A stretch of 22,349 nucleotides of DNA from positions 1-22,349 of IMG/VR virus record IMGVR_UViG_3300000553_000365, one strand, 5' to 3'. Both the position numbers and the translations under genes were made by a program. Shown here one piece after another: positions 1 to 8,214 of the stretch (within the stretch, counting starts at the first letter, position 1; each line of letters begins with the position of its first letter). The stretch is from a virus. Under the pieces are notes generated by a model, which was not told the origin of the DNA, searched no databases, and saw only the letters and a program-made list of their open reading frames with translations.

Positions 1-2
1 AA

Positions 3-179
3 ACAGTAGCAGAAGAAGCACAATCACTTGTATATGGTGACCGTGAGAAAGACTACGGTAAGACATCAGATAACTTTGCTGACATTGCTAAAGGTTGGGA
101 AGTAATCTTTAAAACAAAGATCACATCGGAACAAGTTGGTTTAGCAATGGGCTGGTTAAAAATATGCCAAGCCAACTAG
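3..179 (+). CDS. DUF6378-like phage protein, 5' end outside window, stopped by TAG
   Basis: The open frame from base 3 gives 58 residues with the YGDREKDYGK and SDNFADIAKGW pattern and the LAMGWLKICQAN segment seen in DUF6378-like phage proteins, a helical family of unknown function. The frame stops at a TAG at 177-179, in the middle of the domain. The next 26 codons in the same frame still look like the end of the family (KRDSIVDCIGYML), so the stop cuts a conserved domain. Either this is a recent nonsense mutation or the amber codon is read through or recoded. The start lies outside the window. Family assignment rests on remembered motifs. Confidence 0.6.
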   Translation, partial: TVAEEAQSLVYGDREKDYGKTSDNFADIAKGWEVIFKTKITSEQVGLAMGWLKICQAN

Positions 180-260
180 GATAATTGTGAAAAAAGAGAC
201 TCGATAGTTGATTGCATTGGTTATATGCTCTGTATAGAAAAAATCAAAAAAGGTTTATAA
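180..260 (+). pseudogene. C-terminal tail of the DUF6378-like protein beyond the amber codon
   Basis: In the same frame as the upstream gene, 26 codons follow the TAG and end at TAA 258-260. They encode KRDSIVDCIGYMLCIEKIKKG, matching the usual family ending in which a (K/D)DS-VD-GY segment closes the domain. There is no start codon of its own near the TAG, so it is either the remnant left by a nonsense mutation or the readthrough extension. Confidence 0.5.
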
Positions 261-290
261 ATTTTTACTCACAATCAAAAATTCAAAAAC

Positions 291-635
291 ATGAGACTAA
301 AAAGAAACAAAGTAGGAGGAATCCTCGTTATGGCAGGTACTGCAATTATGGGCACAGTTTATAGTCCTGTACCAAAACCTCGAGCCAGCCGGGAATTTAT
401 TAGTCAGGTTTATGCAAGACCAACCGGCCAACAAAGATGGATTGCATCTGAAGCTCGTAAAAAAGAAATTCTTATGAATCTTCAGAATGCAAGAAGAGAT
501 GTTAGGGTAAAAGCTGCAACATTTTATATTGACAGAAATACTAAAGTGACAGGTATTACTGCTAAGGAAAAACTTATTGTTCATAGTATGAAGCTGATGT
601 CACAAATAGCTGACTGCAAAAATTGTAAAGCATGA
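291..635 (+). CDS. Small basic protein with N-terminal hydrophobic segment
   Basis: The product has 114 residues and is not a family I recognise. The basic start (MRLKRNK) is followed by a hydrophobic stretch at about residues 8-25 (GGILVMAGTAIMGTVY), which could be a signal peptide or a single membrane anchor; there is no lipobox cysteine. The remainder is basic and mostly helical, with two cysteines near the C-terminus (CKNC). The ATG follows an A-rich leader, the usual context of starts in this window. The stop overlaps the next gene by four bases (ATGA), so the two are probably translated together. Confidence 0.65.
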   Translation: MRLKRNKVGGILVMAGTAIMGTVYSPVPKPRASREFISQVYARPTGQQRWIASEARKKEILMNLQNARRDVRVKAATFYIDRNTKVTGITAKEKLIVHSMKLMSQIADCKNCKA

Positions 636-868
636 AGACGAATTTTATTATCAACGGGAAGATACAACTGGTATTAGTACCATCAAATGACCGGGAAAAA
701 GAACTGTTAAAGGAGCTGTGTCAACAACCTGTAGACTTGCAAATGTTTACTAAGCTACAGGTAGGTTTAGATAGCTTTGCAGATGCAATAATTGTAACAA
801 CTTCTGCCCCTAAACAAGAAAAGAAACCTGAGATAATTATAGAAGATGAAGATGTAACTTTTAAATAA
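632..868 (+). CDS. Small protein of unknown function
   Basis: The product has 78 residues. The N-terminal part (about residues 1-60) alternates short beta-like and helical segments. The tail from about residue 60 is a lysine-rich stretch followed by an acidic end (IIEDEDVTFK), a layout common in phage proteins that bind other proteins or nucleic acids. I recognise no family. It overlaps the preceding stop codon (ATGA) and ends in tandem TAA codons eight bases before the polymerase start, so it may be co-transcribed with polymerase. Confidence 0.65.
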   Translation: MKTNFIINGKIQLVLVPSNDREKELLKELCQQPVDLQMFTKLQVGLDSFADAIIVTTSAPKQEKKPEIIIEDEDVTFK

Positions 869-875
869 ATAGTTT

Positions 876-1887
876 ATGAATACTAACGACCTGAAAGTAG
901 AAATTTGTGACATAGAAACATATTTTTGTATGTTTCTTTACTGTGGTTATGATCCTCAACAAGACAAAAAGTTTGAGTTTGAGATATCTTTCAGGAAGAA
1001 TGAGATAGATGGTCTTGTCAAGCATTTGTTAGAGTATGATAGAGATTTTCTGATTACCTATAATGGTGTACACTTTGACGGACAAGTGTTACAGCACATA
1101 ATTGATAATCATGAAGATTGGACACATTATACCTGGAGACAAGTGCTTGATGAGATCTTCTATTTTGCACAAAAAACAATTGATGATAGAAACTATGATT
1201 TACCACCAAAATATAAAGAATACTACCTTAGTTTCAAGCAAATTGATTTGTTCCTTCTACTTCATTTTAATAATGATGCTAAGAGAACGTCCTTAAAGTG
1301 GACAGAGTTTTCATTGGATGGTGATATTGAAGAATTACCAATAGATTTCAGAAAAGAGGAGTTAACTTCTGAAGAGATAGATGAAGTAATAGCTTACTGT
1401 TATAATGATGTATTTGCTACTTACAACCTGTATAAAGCATGTACTGGTGATACTGATCATCCTGATTATAAAGGTAAGAACAAAGTACAGCTTCGTCTTG
1501 ATCTGATTGATGAGTACAAGTTACCGCATACAGCTATTAACTGGAATGATGTAAAAATTGGTACAGAGCTCAATAAAAAATCTTATCTCAGTCTATCAAA
1601 GTTAAATGAAGATCAGCTATACAAAAAGGTAAAAGAGAGAAAAACCAAAACTGGTTTCTGTTTTAAAGATTGTTACCCTGATTACATGAAATTTCAAACA
1701 AAGCAATTTCAAGATTTTTTCAAAGATGTAGGCAATGTAAAAATCAATCTTAATGAGAAACAAGAGTTTCCACTTATTCAAAATGGTACAACTTTTATGT
1801 TTGCTAAAGGTGGCTGTCATTCACAAGACAAGCCTAAAAAAATACATATACCTGAAGGTCATATTCTTATTTCTGCAGACGTTGGGT
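876..1887 (+). CDS. Family B DNA polymerase, exon 1 (exonuclease domain to motif A)
   Basis: First exon of the phage replicative polymerase. It encodes residues 1-337 plus the first base of codon 338. The 3'-5' proofreading domain is complete: Exo I D12-I-E14, Exo II Y62-N-G-V-H-F-D68, Exo III Y174 to D178 (YCYND). The exon ends inside palm motif A (D335-V-G-S-M-Y-P), the metal-binding site. Without splicing the frame runs into the intron and stops at 1908-1910, giving a protein with no polymerase domain. Joined to 2826-3883 the product is 689 residues, shorter than RB69-type PolB and longer than phi29 polymerase. The exon boundary is set by the P1 helix of the intron and restores the motif exactly. 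Confidence 0.93.
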
Positions 1888-2825
1888 TAAGGACAATATG
1901 GCCCAACTAAAATTCCTTAAATTGACTGGAATAGCTTTAGAGCCTTGTACACTCCCTGTAGCAGTAATGACTACAGTATAGTAAAAGAGATAAGGATTAG
2001 CCAATCAGCAGCCAAGCATCCACAGGGTCGGATGAAGGTTCAGAGACTAAACAGGGAAAGTTTCAAAAAAGTTCTTTGAATGTGTTGGATATATCCATCT
2101 AACTTTATTAAATTTGCATTATGAAATTATTTAGAAGCAGAGATTTAAGAAAGTCGGGTATATATGTAATTAGGAATACCAAAAACGGTAAAGTTTATGT
2201 CGGTAAGGCATTATGTATCTATAGGAGAATTAATGATCATGTAACTGCTCTGAATAAGAAATTAAGAGATAGGGAGAATGATCACCTGATACGTGCCTGG
2301 CATAAATACGGTCGAGACTCATTTGAATATTTTGTAGCAGAATATACAGAAGTTTCTGTAATGGCAGAAAAGGAGCTGTATTGGATGAAGCATTTAGACT
2401 CGCTAAATCCAAAATTTGGTTATAATAAAAGAGAAGATTCATCTACAGGTTTAATTGTAAGTAATGATACTCGTGAGAAACTTAGAACTGCTCAAATCAA
2501 AAGATTTCAGGACCCTGAAGAACGAAAGAAATGTTCACATGATTTCTGGAAAAATAATCCAAATAAATTAAAAGAAATGAGTGTGAATTTATCAAAATCT
2601 CGTTCGAGATACCTAATACATCAATTATCAAAAGATGGTGATTTAATTAAAACTTGGAATACCATGCTTGAAATATTGACAGAAAATCCAACATACAAAA
2701 GAGGTCCGATATACGGAGCTTGTTCAGGTAAAAAACCTACAGCTTATGGATATTTATGGACTCAGGAACTAAAAGAAATTATGATATAGTCCGATCTTAC
2801 TGGAGACAGTAAGCTAACATAAATG
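1888..2825 (+). ncRNA. Group I self-splicing intron in the polymerase gene, with homing endonuclease ORF
   Basis: 938-nt intron. P1: exon bases 1881-1887 (GTTGGGT) pair with 1901-1907 (GCCCAAC) over seven pairs, with the canonical U-G at the splice site (1887 with 1901). The core contains the conserved CAATCAGCAGCCAAGC (2002-2017) and the P7 strand in GGTTCAGAGACTA (GACTA 2045-2049), which pairs with TAGTC at 2787-2791. P9 is a 7-bp stem with a GAGA tetraloop (2796-2813). The last intron base is G2825, as expected for omega-G. Removing 1888-2825 joins T to CA and restores DVGSMYPNII in frame. The endonuclease ORF occupies the P8 side, between the two P7 strands. Confidence 0.93.
2121..2789 (+). 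CDS. GIY-YIG homing endonuclease encoded in the group I intron
   Basis: Site-specific endonuclease expected to cut intron-less polymerase alleles and so spread the intron. The 222-residue product has the GIY-YIG domain at about residues 12-95: G13-I-Y15, Y26-V-G28, an arginine pair at 35-36 and the catalytic glutamate region AEKELYW (E85 the likely metal ligand). A NUMOD3-like DNA-binding stretch (TREKLRTAQIKRFQDPEERKK) follows. From about residue 180 there is a NUMOD1-like module (LSKDGDLIKTW, IYGACSGKK, AYGYLW). All key residues are present, so it looks functional. Its TAG stop is also part of the 3' strand of P7, so coding sequence and ribozyme core overlap by a few bases. Confidence 0.93.
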   Translation: MKLFRSRDLRKSGIYVIRNTKNGKVYVGKALCIYRRINDHVTALNKKLRDRENDHLIRAWHKYGRDSFEYFVAEYTEVSVMAEKELYWMKHLDSLNPKFGYNKREDSSTGLIVSNDTREKLRTAQIKRFQDPEERKKCSHDFWKNNPNKLKEMSVNLSKSRSRYLIHQLSKDGDLIKTWNTMLEILTENPTYKRGPIYGACSGKKPTAYGYLWTQELKEIMI

Positions 2826-3883
2826 CAATGTATCCAAATATTATTCGTAAAAGGGGTATTTATCCAGTACATCTTGGTCCTAAATGGAATGAAGCATATG
2901 TATTGAATATCTCTAAGCGACTTGAGGCCAAAAAGAAATTTAAAGAAACAGGTGATAAGAAATATGACAATTTTCAAGAAACCTATAAATTGATACTTAA
3001 TGGTTCTTTTGGTAAACTTGGTGATACTTATGATTGGCAGTATGATGCTTTTGCCGGCATGAAAGTTACTATAGGTGGTCAGATAGATCTATTTATGCTC
3101 ATTGAAGATTTTTGCATAGCTGGTTTTAAGATTACTTCTGCTAATACAGATGGTATGGAATGTCTTGTACCAGTAGACAGAATACAAGAGTATTATGAGA
3201 TATGTAAAGACTGGGAAGCAGAAGTTGGTAATGATGTATTGGGCAACCTTGAGTACGTAGAGTATGAGATGTTTGCTCAAACTTCAGTAAACGATTACAT
3301 AGCTGTCAAGAAAGCTGATTGGATGTGGAAAGATGACAAGTTTCAAGCTGTTCCAATTAATAAATCTATTGAAGCAAGAACAAAGAAAAAGGGTGATTTC
3401 CTGACAAGTTATGAGCTGTATAAGAATAAGAGCAAATGTATTATTCCAATAGCATTGGAGAAGTACTTCACTCAAGGTATTGTTGTAGCAGATACTATCA
3501 AAAATCACCGTAACATCTTTGACTTTTGTATAGCAAAAAAGGCATCCAGAGATTACTTCTATCGTCAGGTAGATAGAAAGATAGGTACTGTAACTGATCT
3601 AAACAAAATGATACGTTACTATTGCTCTAAAGGTAAAGGTGAAAAGCTTTATAAAATCAAGAAAGCTTCTTCTGATAAGACTGGCCCGGAAACATCTACT
3701 TGTGAATCAAAAAGTAATCAGCAAGTATTGTTTAACAGACCTTTCAAATTACAGAATTGGGAAGATTATGGAATTGATTATCAGTTTTATATAGACCAGG
3801 CATATGTCATAATTGACAAGATAGAGCCAGAAAAAGTTATTCAAAGAAAAGCAAAAGAAAACGGTCAATTTAGTTTGTTTTAA
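2826..3883 (+). CDS. Family B DNA polymerase, exon 2 (palm, fingers, thumb)
   Basis: Second exon, encoding residues 338-689 of the spliced protein. It opens with the rest of motif A (S338-M-Y-P-N-I-I). Motif B follows at K392-L-I-L-N396-G-S-F-G and motif C at A443-N-T-D446-G. Motif C is usually YxDTDS: here the first aspartate is asparagine while the metal-binding second aspartate is kept, a variant I associate with some phage PolB proteins. The C-terminal 200 residues would form the thumb and are lysine-rich. The frame needs the upstream CA of exon 2 to complete codon 338; the ATG at 2828 is internal, not a start. A 10-bp palindrome ACTTGCAAGT follows the stop at 3884-3893. Confidence 0.93.
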
Positions 3884-3938
3884 ACTTGCAAGTACCGGTT
3901 ATTTATTGTAAATTCGTAACCCTTTTCAAATACACAAA

Positions 3939-4415
3939 ATGTCAGTAACACTACCTCAATTTAATAACATTAAGGAGTTCTTACAGAGCAATCCTGATGG
4001 TGGTTACGAGGACTGGCACAAACAATACAGACCAGTTCGACAGAAGAAGGCAGAAGACGATTACCCTGAAGCGTTTCAAGAGTGGTGGTGTACATATCCG
4101 GCAAGTATGAACTTCTTATTTAAAGGCAGGAAGTTTACCGGTACCAGAGGTTTGAGAGACAAGAAAGAAGAAACCTTCAAAGCATATAAAGAAGCAAAGA
4201 AAGCTGCAGGATTTACAGACGAAGATATGCTCTACTGCCTCAAGGTAGAAATAGAGTTGAGGAAAGTAGCTAGTTACAACCATAAAGACCCTAAGTACAA
4301 TGACTTTCAATACATGAAAGCAACCGTTGCTTATCTTAATGGTGGTAAGTTTAAGTATTACAAAGATGAGGAGTTAAAGGAGCTTTCAGATGATATAGAA
4401 TCAAACAGTGCATAA
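3939..4415 (+). CDS. Probable replication accessory protein / helicase loader
   Basis: The 158-residue product resembles the C-terminal region of phage replication proteins: an aromatic EAFQEWWCTYP-like segment (about residues 46-56), a basic stretch, then FQYMKATVAYLNGGKF near residues 125-140. In related phage proteins a W-K-YP segment followed by a short helical unit ending in FxYMK-ATxLNxG is typical. Position supports a loader role: it lies between polymerase and the DnaB-like helicase, and its stop is two bases before the helicase ATG. There is no ATPase motif, so if it loads the helicase it does so without ATP. Function is inferred from context and motif resemblance. Confidence 0.55.
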   Translation: MSVTLPQFNNIKEFLQSNPDGGYEDWHKQYRPVRQKKAEDDYPEAFQEWWCTYPASMNFLFKGRKFTGTRGLRDKKEETFKAYKEAKKAAGFTDEDMLYCLKVEIELRKVASYNHKDPKYNDFQYMKATVAYLNGGKFKYYKDEELKELSDDIESNSA

Positions 4416-4416
4416 T

Positions 4417-5529
4417 ATGACTTTATCAGAACAATTACATAAGGAGATTGAGAATGGCAGAAATGGCAAAGCTGGTATTATACCTGTAGAGTATAATAGA
4501 GTTGGTGATTATATTGAGATTGCCAAGAATACTACTTATGTTGTTGGTGGTGAGACTTCTGCGGGTAAATCTACATTGGCCCAGGATATGTTTATGATCC
4601 GTCCTATTGAGTGGTATCTAAAGAACAAGAATGATGACATCAAATTGTCTATTATCCTATTCGGCATGGAGCGTAAAATGTACCAATATAGTGCAAGGTG
4701 GTTAGCAAGAAAGATATTTACAGAACAGGGCATTCCTATTCCTCCAAAGAAAGTATTAAGTAGGCATAAGAATTTTAAAATGACCGACCAGGAATATATG
4801 CTGGTAAAGGAACACTATAAAATACTTGATGAATGGGAAAAGGATAATCTTCTTGTTGCATTTGAAGGTAGTAAGAATCCTTCTGGTATATCAATGTACC
4901 TTGAGCAGTTTGCAAGAAAGCATGGAACTATTATAGATAAGGATAAGAATGACAAATCAATGGAAAACATATTGGCAGGTAGACAGTATGTACCAAATCA
5001 TCCTAATCATATTGTCCTTGTAATAGTTGACCATATTGGTATACTTTCACCTGAGAAAGATTTAGATAAATCTAAAGGTCAAATAGATAAGTTCAGCAAA
5101 GTAATGAGGGAAGCTCGTGATGTTTATGGTTTCTCTCCAGTTATTGTACAACAGTTAAACAGAAGTTTATCAGATGTTACAAGATTAAAACTTGGTGATC
5201 TTGCTCCAAAACTAAGTGACTTTGCTGATTCATCTCAGACACAACATGATGCAGATGTAGTACTTGCTTTATTTGAGCCGTACAGACATATAGTAGGTGA
5301 CCTTGATGGGCATAAAGAAAATGGTTATGCACTAAAAGGTTTTAGAGATGAACATTTCAAAACTTACTACAGATCATTACACATTTTAAAAAACTCCTTT
5401 GGTACAAGTGGTGTACAGTTTCCTATGGCATTGCATCCGGAGTATGGAATATTTGCAACACTCCCTCGCATAAAAGAAACTAAGGATACTATATATGAAC
5501 AAGTAACATCAGGAGCTTATTTTCTCTAA
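4417..5529 (+). CDS. DnaB-like replicative helicase (RecA-fold ATPase domain)
   Basis: Hexameric 5'-3' fork helicase of the DnaB/T7 gp4 helicase superfamily. The 370-residue product has Walker A at G45-E-T-S-A-G-K51-S and Walker B ending at D205 (VLVIVDHIG). It then carries a VIVQQLNR segment and the LSDFADSSQTQHDADVVLAL motif with its conserved SSQ(x)n-DAD pattern, and a final arginine-rich region. The usual DnaB N-terminal domain is absent, so this is essentially the motor domain with a short linker. I chose ATG 4417 over the in-frame GTG 4408, which overlaps the upstream gene. The neighbours are a probable loader and the recombination ATPase/SSB pair. Confidence 0.88.
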   Translation: MTLSEQLHKEIENGRNGKAGIIPVEYNRVGDYIEIAKNTTYVVGGETSAGKSTLAQDMFMIRPIEWYLKNKNDDIKLSIILFGMERKMYQYSARWLARKIFTEQGIPIPPKKVLSRHKNFKMTDQEYMLVKEHYKILDEWEKDNLLVAFEGSKNPSGISMYLEQFARKHGTIIDKDKNDKSMENILAGRQYVPNHPNHIVLVIVDHIGILSPEKDLDKSKGQIDKFSKVMREARDVYGFSPVIVQQLNRSLSDVTRLKLGDLAPKLSDFADSSQTQHDADVVLALFEPYRHIVGDLDGHKENGYALKGFRDEHFKTYYRSLHILKNSFGTSGVQFPMALHPEYGIFATLPRIKETKDTIYEQVTSGAYFL

Positions 5530-5548
5530 CAATAAAAAACAAAACAAA

Positions 5549-5710
5549 ATGGATTACAAAGAAGAGAGAAGAGTAAGTGAAGCTGTTGATACAATAGAAT
5601 GGCTTAAAGATAGGGTAGAAGAACTTGAAGCAGAAAATGAAAAACTTAATCAGTTAAATGATGGCCTTGAGTACCAAATAGGTGTACTTAGAGGTACAGA
5701 ACAACCGTAA
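5549..5710 (+). CDS. Small coiled-coil protein
   Basis: Short gene of 53 residues between helicase and the Sak4-like ATPase. The ATG follows an A-rich leader (AACAAAACAAA) like other starts here, and the frame is open to TAA 5708-5710. Residues about 10-45 form an amphipathic helix with heptad leucines (WLKDRVEELEAENEKLNQL), a clear coiled-coil or leucine-zipper pattern that suggests a dimer. No domain is recognised. It fills the gap between two real genes neatly with no other candidate in that space. Confidence 0.72.
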   Translation: MDYKEERRVSEAVDTIEWLKDRVEELEAENEKLNQLNDGLEYQIGVLRGTEQP

Positions 5711-5727
5711 CCAATTAATCAATTCAT

Positions 5728-6438
5728 ATGAGTACAAAAGAAGGTGTAGAGCAGAAACAAGCATCTACATTAAACAGAACATTTTTTAGTAAAATAGCTA
5801 TTGTTGGACCAAGTGGTACCGGTAAAAGTTATTTAGCTAAAACAGTAGACAGAGAAACTACTGGGTATATTAATATGGAGAGGAAACCTCTTCCATTTAA
5901 AGAAGGTGGACCGTTCAAGCATATGGGTATGCCAAAGAACTGGTCATCATTCAAAGCTAATCTTGAAAAGTATGGAGCAGATTCTACCATTACGCAAATA
6001 ATTATTGATAGTCAAACAATGGCTTTCAATAGTCTTAATAAGGAAATGTCTGTAAACTTTACAGGCTTTGATATCTACAGGAATTACAATCGCCAAGTGT
6101 ATGAGTACATTGAGATCCTTAAGAATATTGAGAAGGATATCATTGTGTTCTCACATGATGAATGGTTAAAAGTAGAAGGTGAGGGTAAAAAGAGAATGAT
6201 GTCAGTACACGGCAAGGAGTTCGAGTCAAAATTAGAGCAACATTTTACAACAATTCTTTATACGGGTACTAGAATAAAAGATGGTAAACCACAGTATTTC
6301 TTACGAACATTTGAACAAGATACTACAACAAAAGTACCTGAAGGCATGTTCCCGGATAAAAATGGTGAAAACTTTTTAGAAATACCCAATGATGGTAAAT
6401 ACATTTTTGACTGTACAAAATCTTATTATACAGTCTAA
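5728..6438 (+). CDS. Sak4-like RecA-fold ATPase (AAA_24), single-strand annealing/recombination
   Basis: Phage P-loop ATPase of the AAA_24 (PF13479) type, the family that includes the Sak4 recombinases. The 236-residue product has Walker A at G27-P-S-G-T-G-K33-S and Walker B at IIIDSQ (D94), followed by IIVFSHDEW, a sensor-like segment. The family is single-domain, about 220-250 residues, so this is full length. Sak4 proteins act with a cognate SSB in annealing or strand exchange, and the next gene here is the SSB, which favours a recombination role over a generic nucleotide-binding role. A distinct RecA lies at 20238. Confidence 0.8.
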   Translation: MSTKEGVEQKQASTLNRTFFSKIAIVGPSGTGKSYLAKTVDRETTGYINMERKPLPFKEGGPFKHMGMPKNWSSFKANLEKYGADSTITQIIIDSQTMAFNSLNKEMSVNFTGFDIYRNYNRQVYEYIEILKNIEKDIIVFSHDEWLKVEGEGKKRMMSVHGKEFESKLEQHFTTILYTGTRIKDGKPQYFLRTFEQDTTTKVPEGMFPDKNGENFLEIPNDGKYIFDCTKSYYTV

Positions 6439-6474
6439 TCAATTTTTAGAAACAAAAACAATTAAAAACAAGTT

Positions 6475-7392
6475 ATGGAATTACACAAGAGTACAGGTAC
6501 CGGCAAGAAAGATCTATATACCGGTATTGCAAGCATGAGAGTTATTGCTGTTAATCCTACAAAGGAAGAGATGGCAGAAATGTTAGGTTATGACCTGAAG
6601 GAAGATGCAAAAGATCAGGTTTATGAAGGTAAGACAGAGAAAGGTGACGATTTTGTTACCCTTAGTTTTTGGTTGGAAGCAGATACTCCAGAAAAGCAGA
6701 AATTCAACACTCGTTTCCGTTTAGTAAATAAACCTGTAGTGTCTGAGGGTAGTGGCAAGAAGCAGTGGGTAAACCAGGTAGCAGGTTCTACATGGGTAGA
6801 TAGTGAAGAGAATTTACCTAGTTGGTTTACAGACTTCCGTGATAAGAATGGTAGTCTTATTACTAAAGATGATGATGGTGAGCTTACTGGTAAGAGGAAA
6901 GTACGTGAAGCAATACAAGGTGAAGCTAATCTTTATAACTTCCTACGCTCATGGTTTGGTAAAGTAAGTTTCTTCTCTGAAAGAACTAACATACTGTTAG
7001 ACATCAATAAGATGTTCAGAAACTTTGACAAGTTTGTAGATAATGAGTTTCGTTCTCAGTTGAGGGCAGGTGATGATGCAATGACAACTAATGTAGTAGC
7101 TCTTGCTTATGTCTACATTTCTGAGAAAGATGGTGAAACCAAAATGTACCAAAATCTGTATGGTGAGTTTTTGGGGCAGTGGCAGATGAAGAAAGTAAGT
7201 TTTGCTTTGTCTACAAATAACTGGGAACTGGACAAAGGTCTAAAGAAGTGGAAAGAGCAGCTTGAAGGTAAGCATGGTTGTGATGGTGCTTTTACACTTA
7301 CAATGTTGCAACCATTTGATCCTAATAACTATCAACAAGCAAGTAATGAAGTAGTTAATACTACTACAACTGCTGATGATATAGATTTCTAA
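6475..7392 (+). CDS. Single-stranded DNA-binding protein with acidic C-terminal tip
   Basis: Product of 305 residues, about the length of T4 gp32. The central region is aromatic and basic (FRLVNKP, FLRSWFGKVSFF, NKMFRNFDKFVD). The C-terminus is a threonine-rich linker ending in DDIDF, the same kind of acidic-hydrophobic tip by which SSBs recruit partners. No cysteine cluster for a gp32-type zinc site is evident. It follows the Sak4-like ATPase, the expected partner arrangement, and is followed by a terminator, so it closes the replisome operon. The SSB assignment rests on tip, length and context; the OB fold is inferred. Confidence 0.75.
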   Translation: MELHKSTGTGKKDLYTGIASMRVIAVNPTKEEMAEMLGYDLKEDAKDQVYEGKTEKGDDFVTLSFWLEADTPEKQKFNTRFRLVNKPVVSEGSGKKQWVNQVAGSTWVDSEENLPSWFTDFRDKNGSLITKDDDGELTGKRKVREAIQGEANLYNFLRSWFGKVSFFSERTNILLDINKMFRNFDKFVDNEFRSQLRAGDDAMTTNVVALAYVYISEKDGETKMYQNLYGEFLGQWQMKKVSFALSTNNWELDKGLKKWKEQLEGKHGCDGAFTLTMLQPFDPNNYQQASNEVVNTTTTADDIDF

Positions 7393-7411
7393 ATCCCAGA
7401 GTTCACAACAC

Positions 7412-7442
7412 ATAGGAGAGGTGTAAAAGCCTCTCCTATTTT
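7412..7442 (+). terminator. Rho-independent terminator after the SSB gene
   Basis: A perfect 10-bp stem, ATAGGAGAGG (7412-7421) with CCTCTCCTAT (7430-7439), an 8-nt loop and a T run, lies 20 bases after the SSB stop. It ends the replisome transcript; the next gene starts only 13 bases later. Confidence 0.85.
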
Positions 7443-7454
7443 AAATTAAAAGAA

Positions 7455-8039
7455 ATGAAAAAGTTAATATATATCCTTGGTGACAATTCAATAATAGAAG
7501 AAGAAACAGGAGATGTTGTGATGTATGGTGATGATGTTACACCTGAAGTATTATCTAATGTTGTAAACATGTACAATCAAGGTAAAAACATAACTGAGAT
7601 AGACCAATATCTTCTTGACGAACAATTGTGTACGCAGGATGAAAGAGAGTTTATTATAGAAAATATCAACAATTACATAAGTATGGAAAACCAAAATCAG
7701 AACAACCAGTTCCCAAACAACCTAGATCAGGTAACACCTGAAGCAACAGAAGTAAGTACAGTAATGGCAGGAACTTTTCTTAATCCAGAACCTGTTAAAA
7801 AGAAGAATTATCAACGTAGAATGACAGATGGTAAATCACCTGTGTTCAAACCTCAAAGCACTGATGACTTCATCAAGGTAATGCAGGAAAAGATCGAGAT
7901 GGCCAGGATGCTGGATGCAGTAGTCCTGCCAGAAATACCGGGCTCTATGACTAAAGGTAACCGTGACATCATGGTAGAGTTCCAAAAAGAACATGCAGCC
8001 ATGGTAGTTAAGTACATGCAGAAGATCCAACAGGCATAA
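7455..8039 (+). CDS. Protein of unknown function with N/Q-rich linker
   Basis: The 194-residue product has three regions. Residues 1-75 are acidic with MKKLIYILGDNS at the start. Residues about 76-100 are an asparagine/glutamine-rich linker. Residues about 120-194 are a helical, methionine-rich segment (MQEKIEMARMLDAV, MTKGNRDIMVEFQKEHAAMVVKYMQKI). No family is recognised. It is the first gene after a terminator, so it probably has its own promoter. Its stop is followed directly by the next ATG (TAATATG). Confidence 0.7.
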   Translation: MKKLIYILGDNSIIEEETGDVVMYGDDVTPEVLSNVVNMYNQGKNITEIDQYLLDEQLCTQDEREFIIENINNYISMENQNQNNQFPNNLDQVTPEATEVSTVMAGTFLNPEPVKKKNYQRRMTDGKSPVFKPQSTDDFIKVMQEKIEMARMLDAVVLPEIPGSMTKGNRDIMVEFQKEHAAMVVKYMQKIQQA

Positions 8040-8040
8040 T

Positions 8041-8214
8041 ATGCAGCTAACAAAAGAACAATATGATCAGATGGCTCGGGAAATAACCTGGGCCTCTGTT
8101 TCTGTATGGGATAATGAGCTACTAGGTTGTGAAGATGGCATCAAACTTGATGACCTCTGGCCAATATTGGACAAGTACTTAAATGTAGAAGAAGATGGTA
8201 AAATATCTGATTGA
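8041..8214 (+). CDS. Small acidic protein of unknown function
   Basis: 57-residue frame from ATG 8041 to TGA 8212-8214, starting one base after the previous stop and overlapping the next gene by 20 bases. It has a helical start (MQLTKEQYDQMAREI), a tryptophan-bearing middle and a LDDLWPILDKYLN segment. The clean fit between neighbours supports a real gene; no function can be given. Confidence 0.65.
   Translation: MQLTKEQYDQMAREITWASVSVWDNELLGCEDGIKLDDLWPILDKYLNVEEDGKISD

Noticed and set aside
3884-3938. Palindrome ACTTGCAAGT and possible weak GGTTA/TAACC hairpin between polymerase and the next gene
   Set aside because: The stem is only five pairs with a long loop, and no promoter consensus is clear. 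It may be an operator, but there is no second copy to support it.
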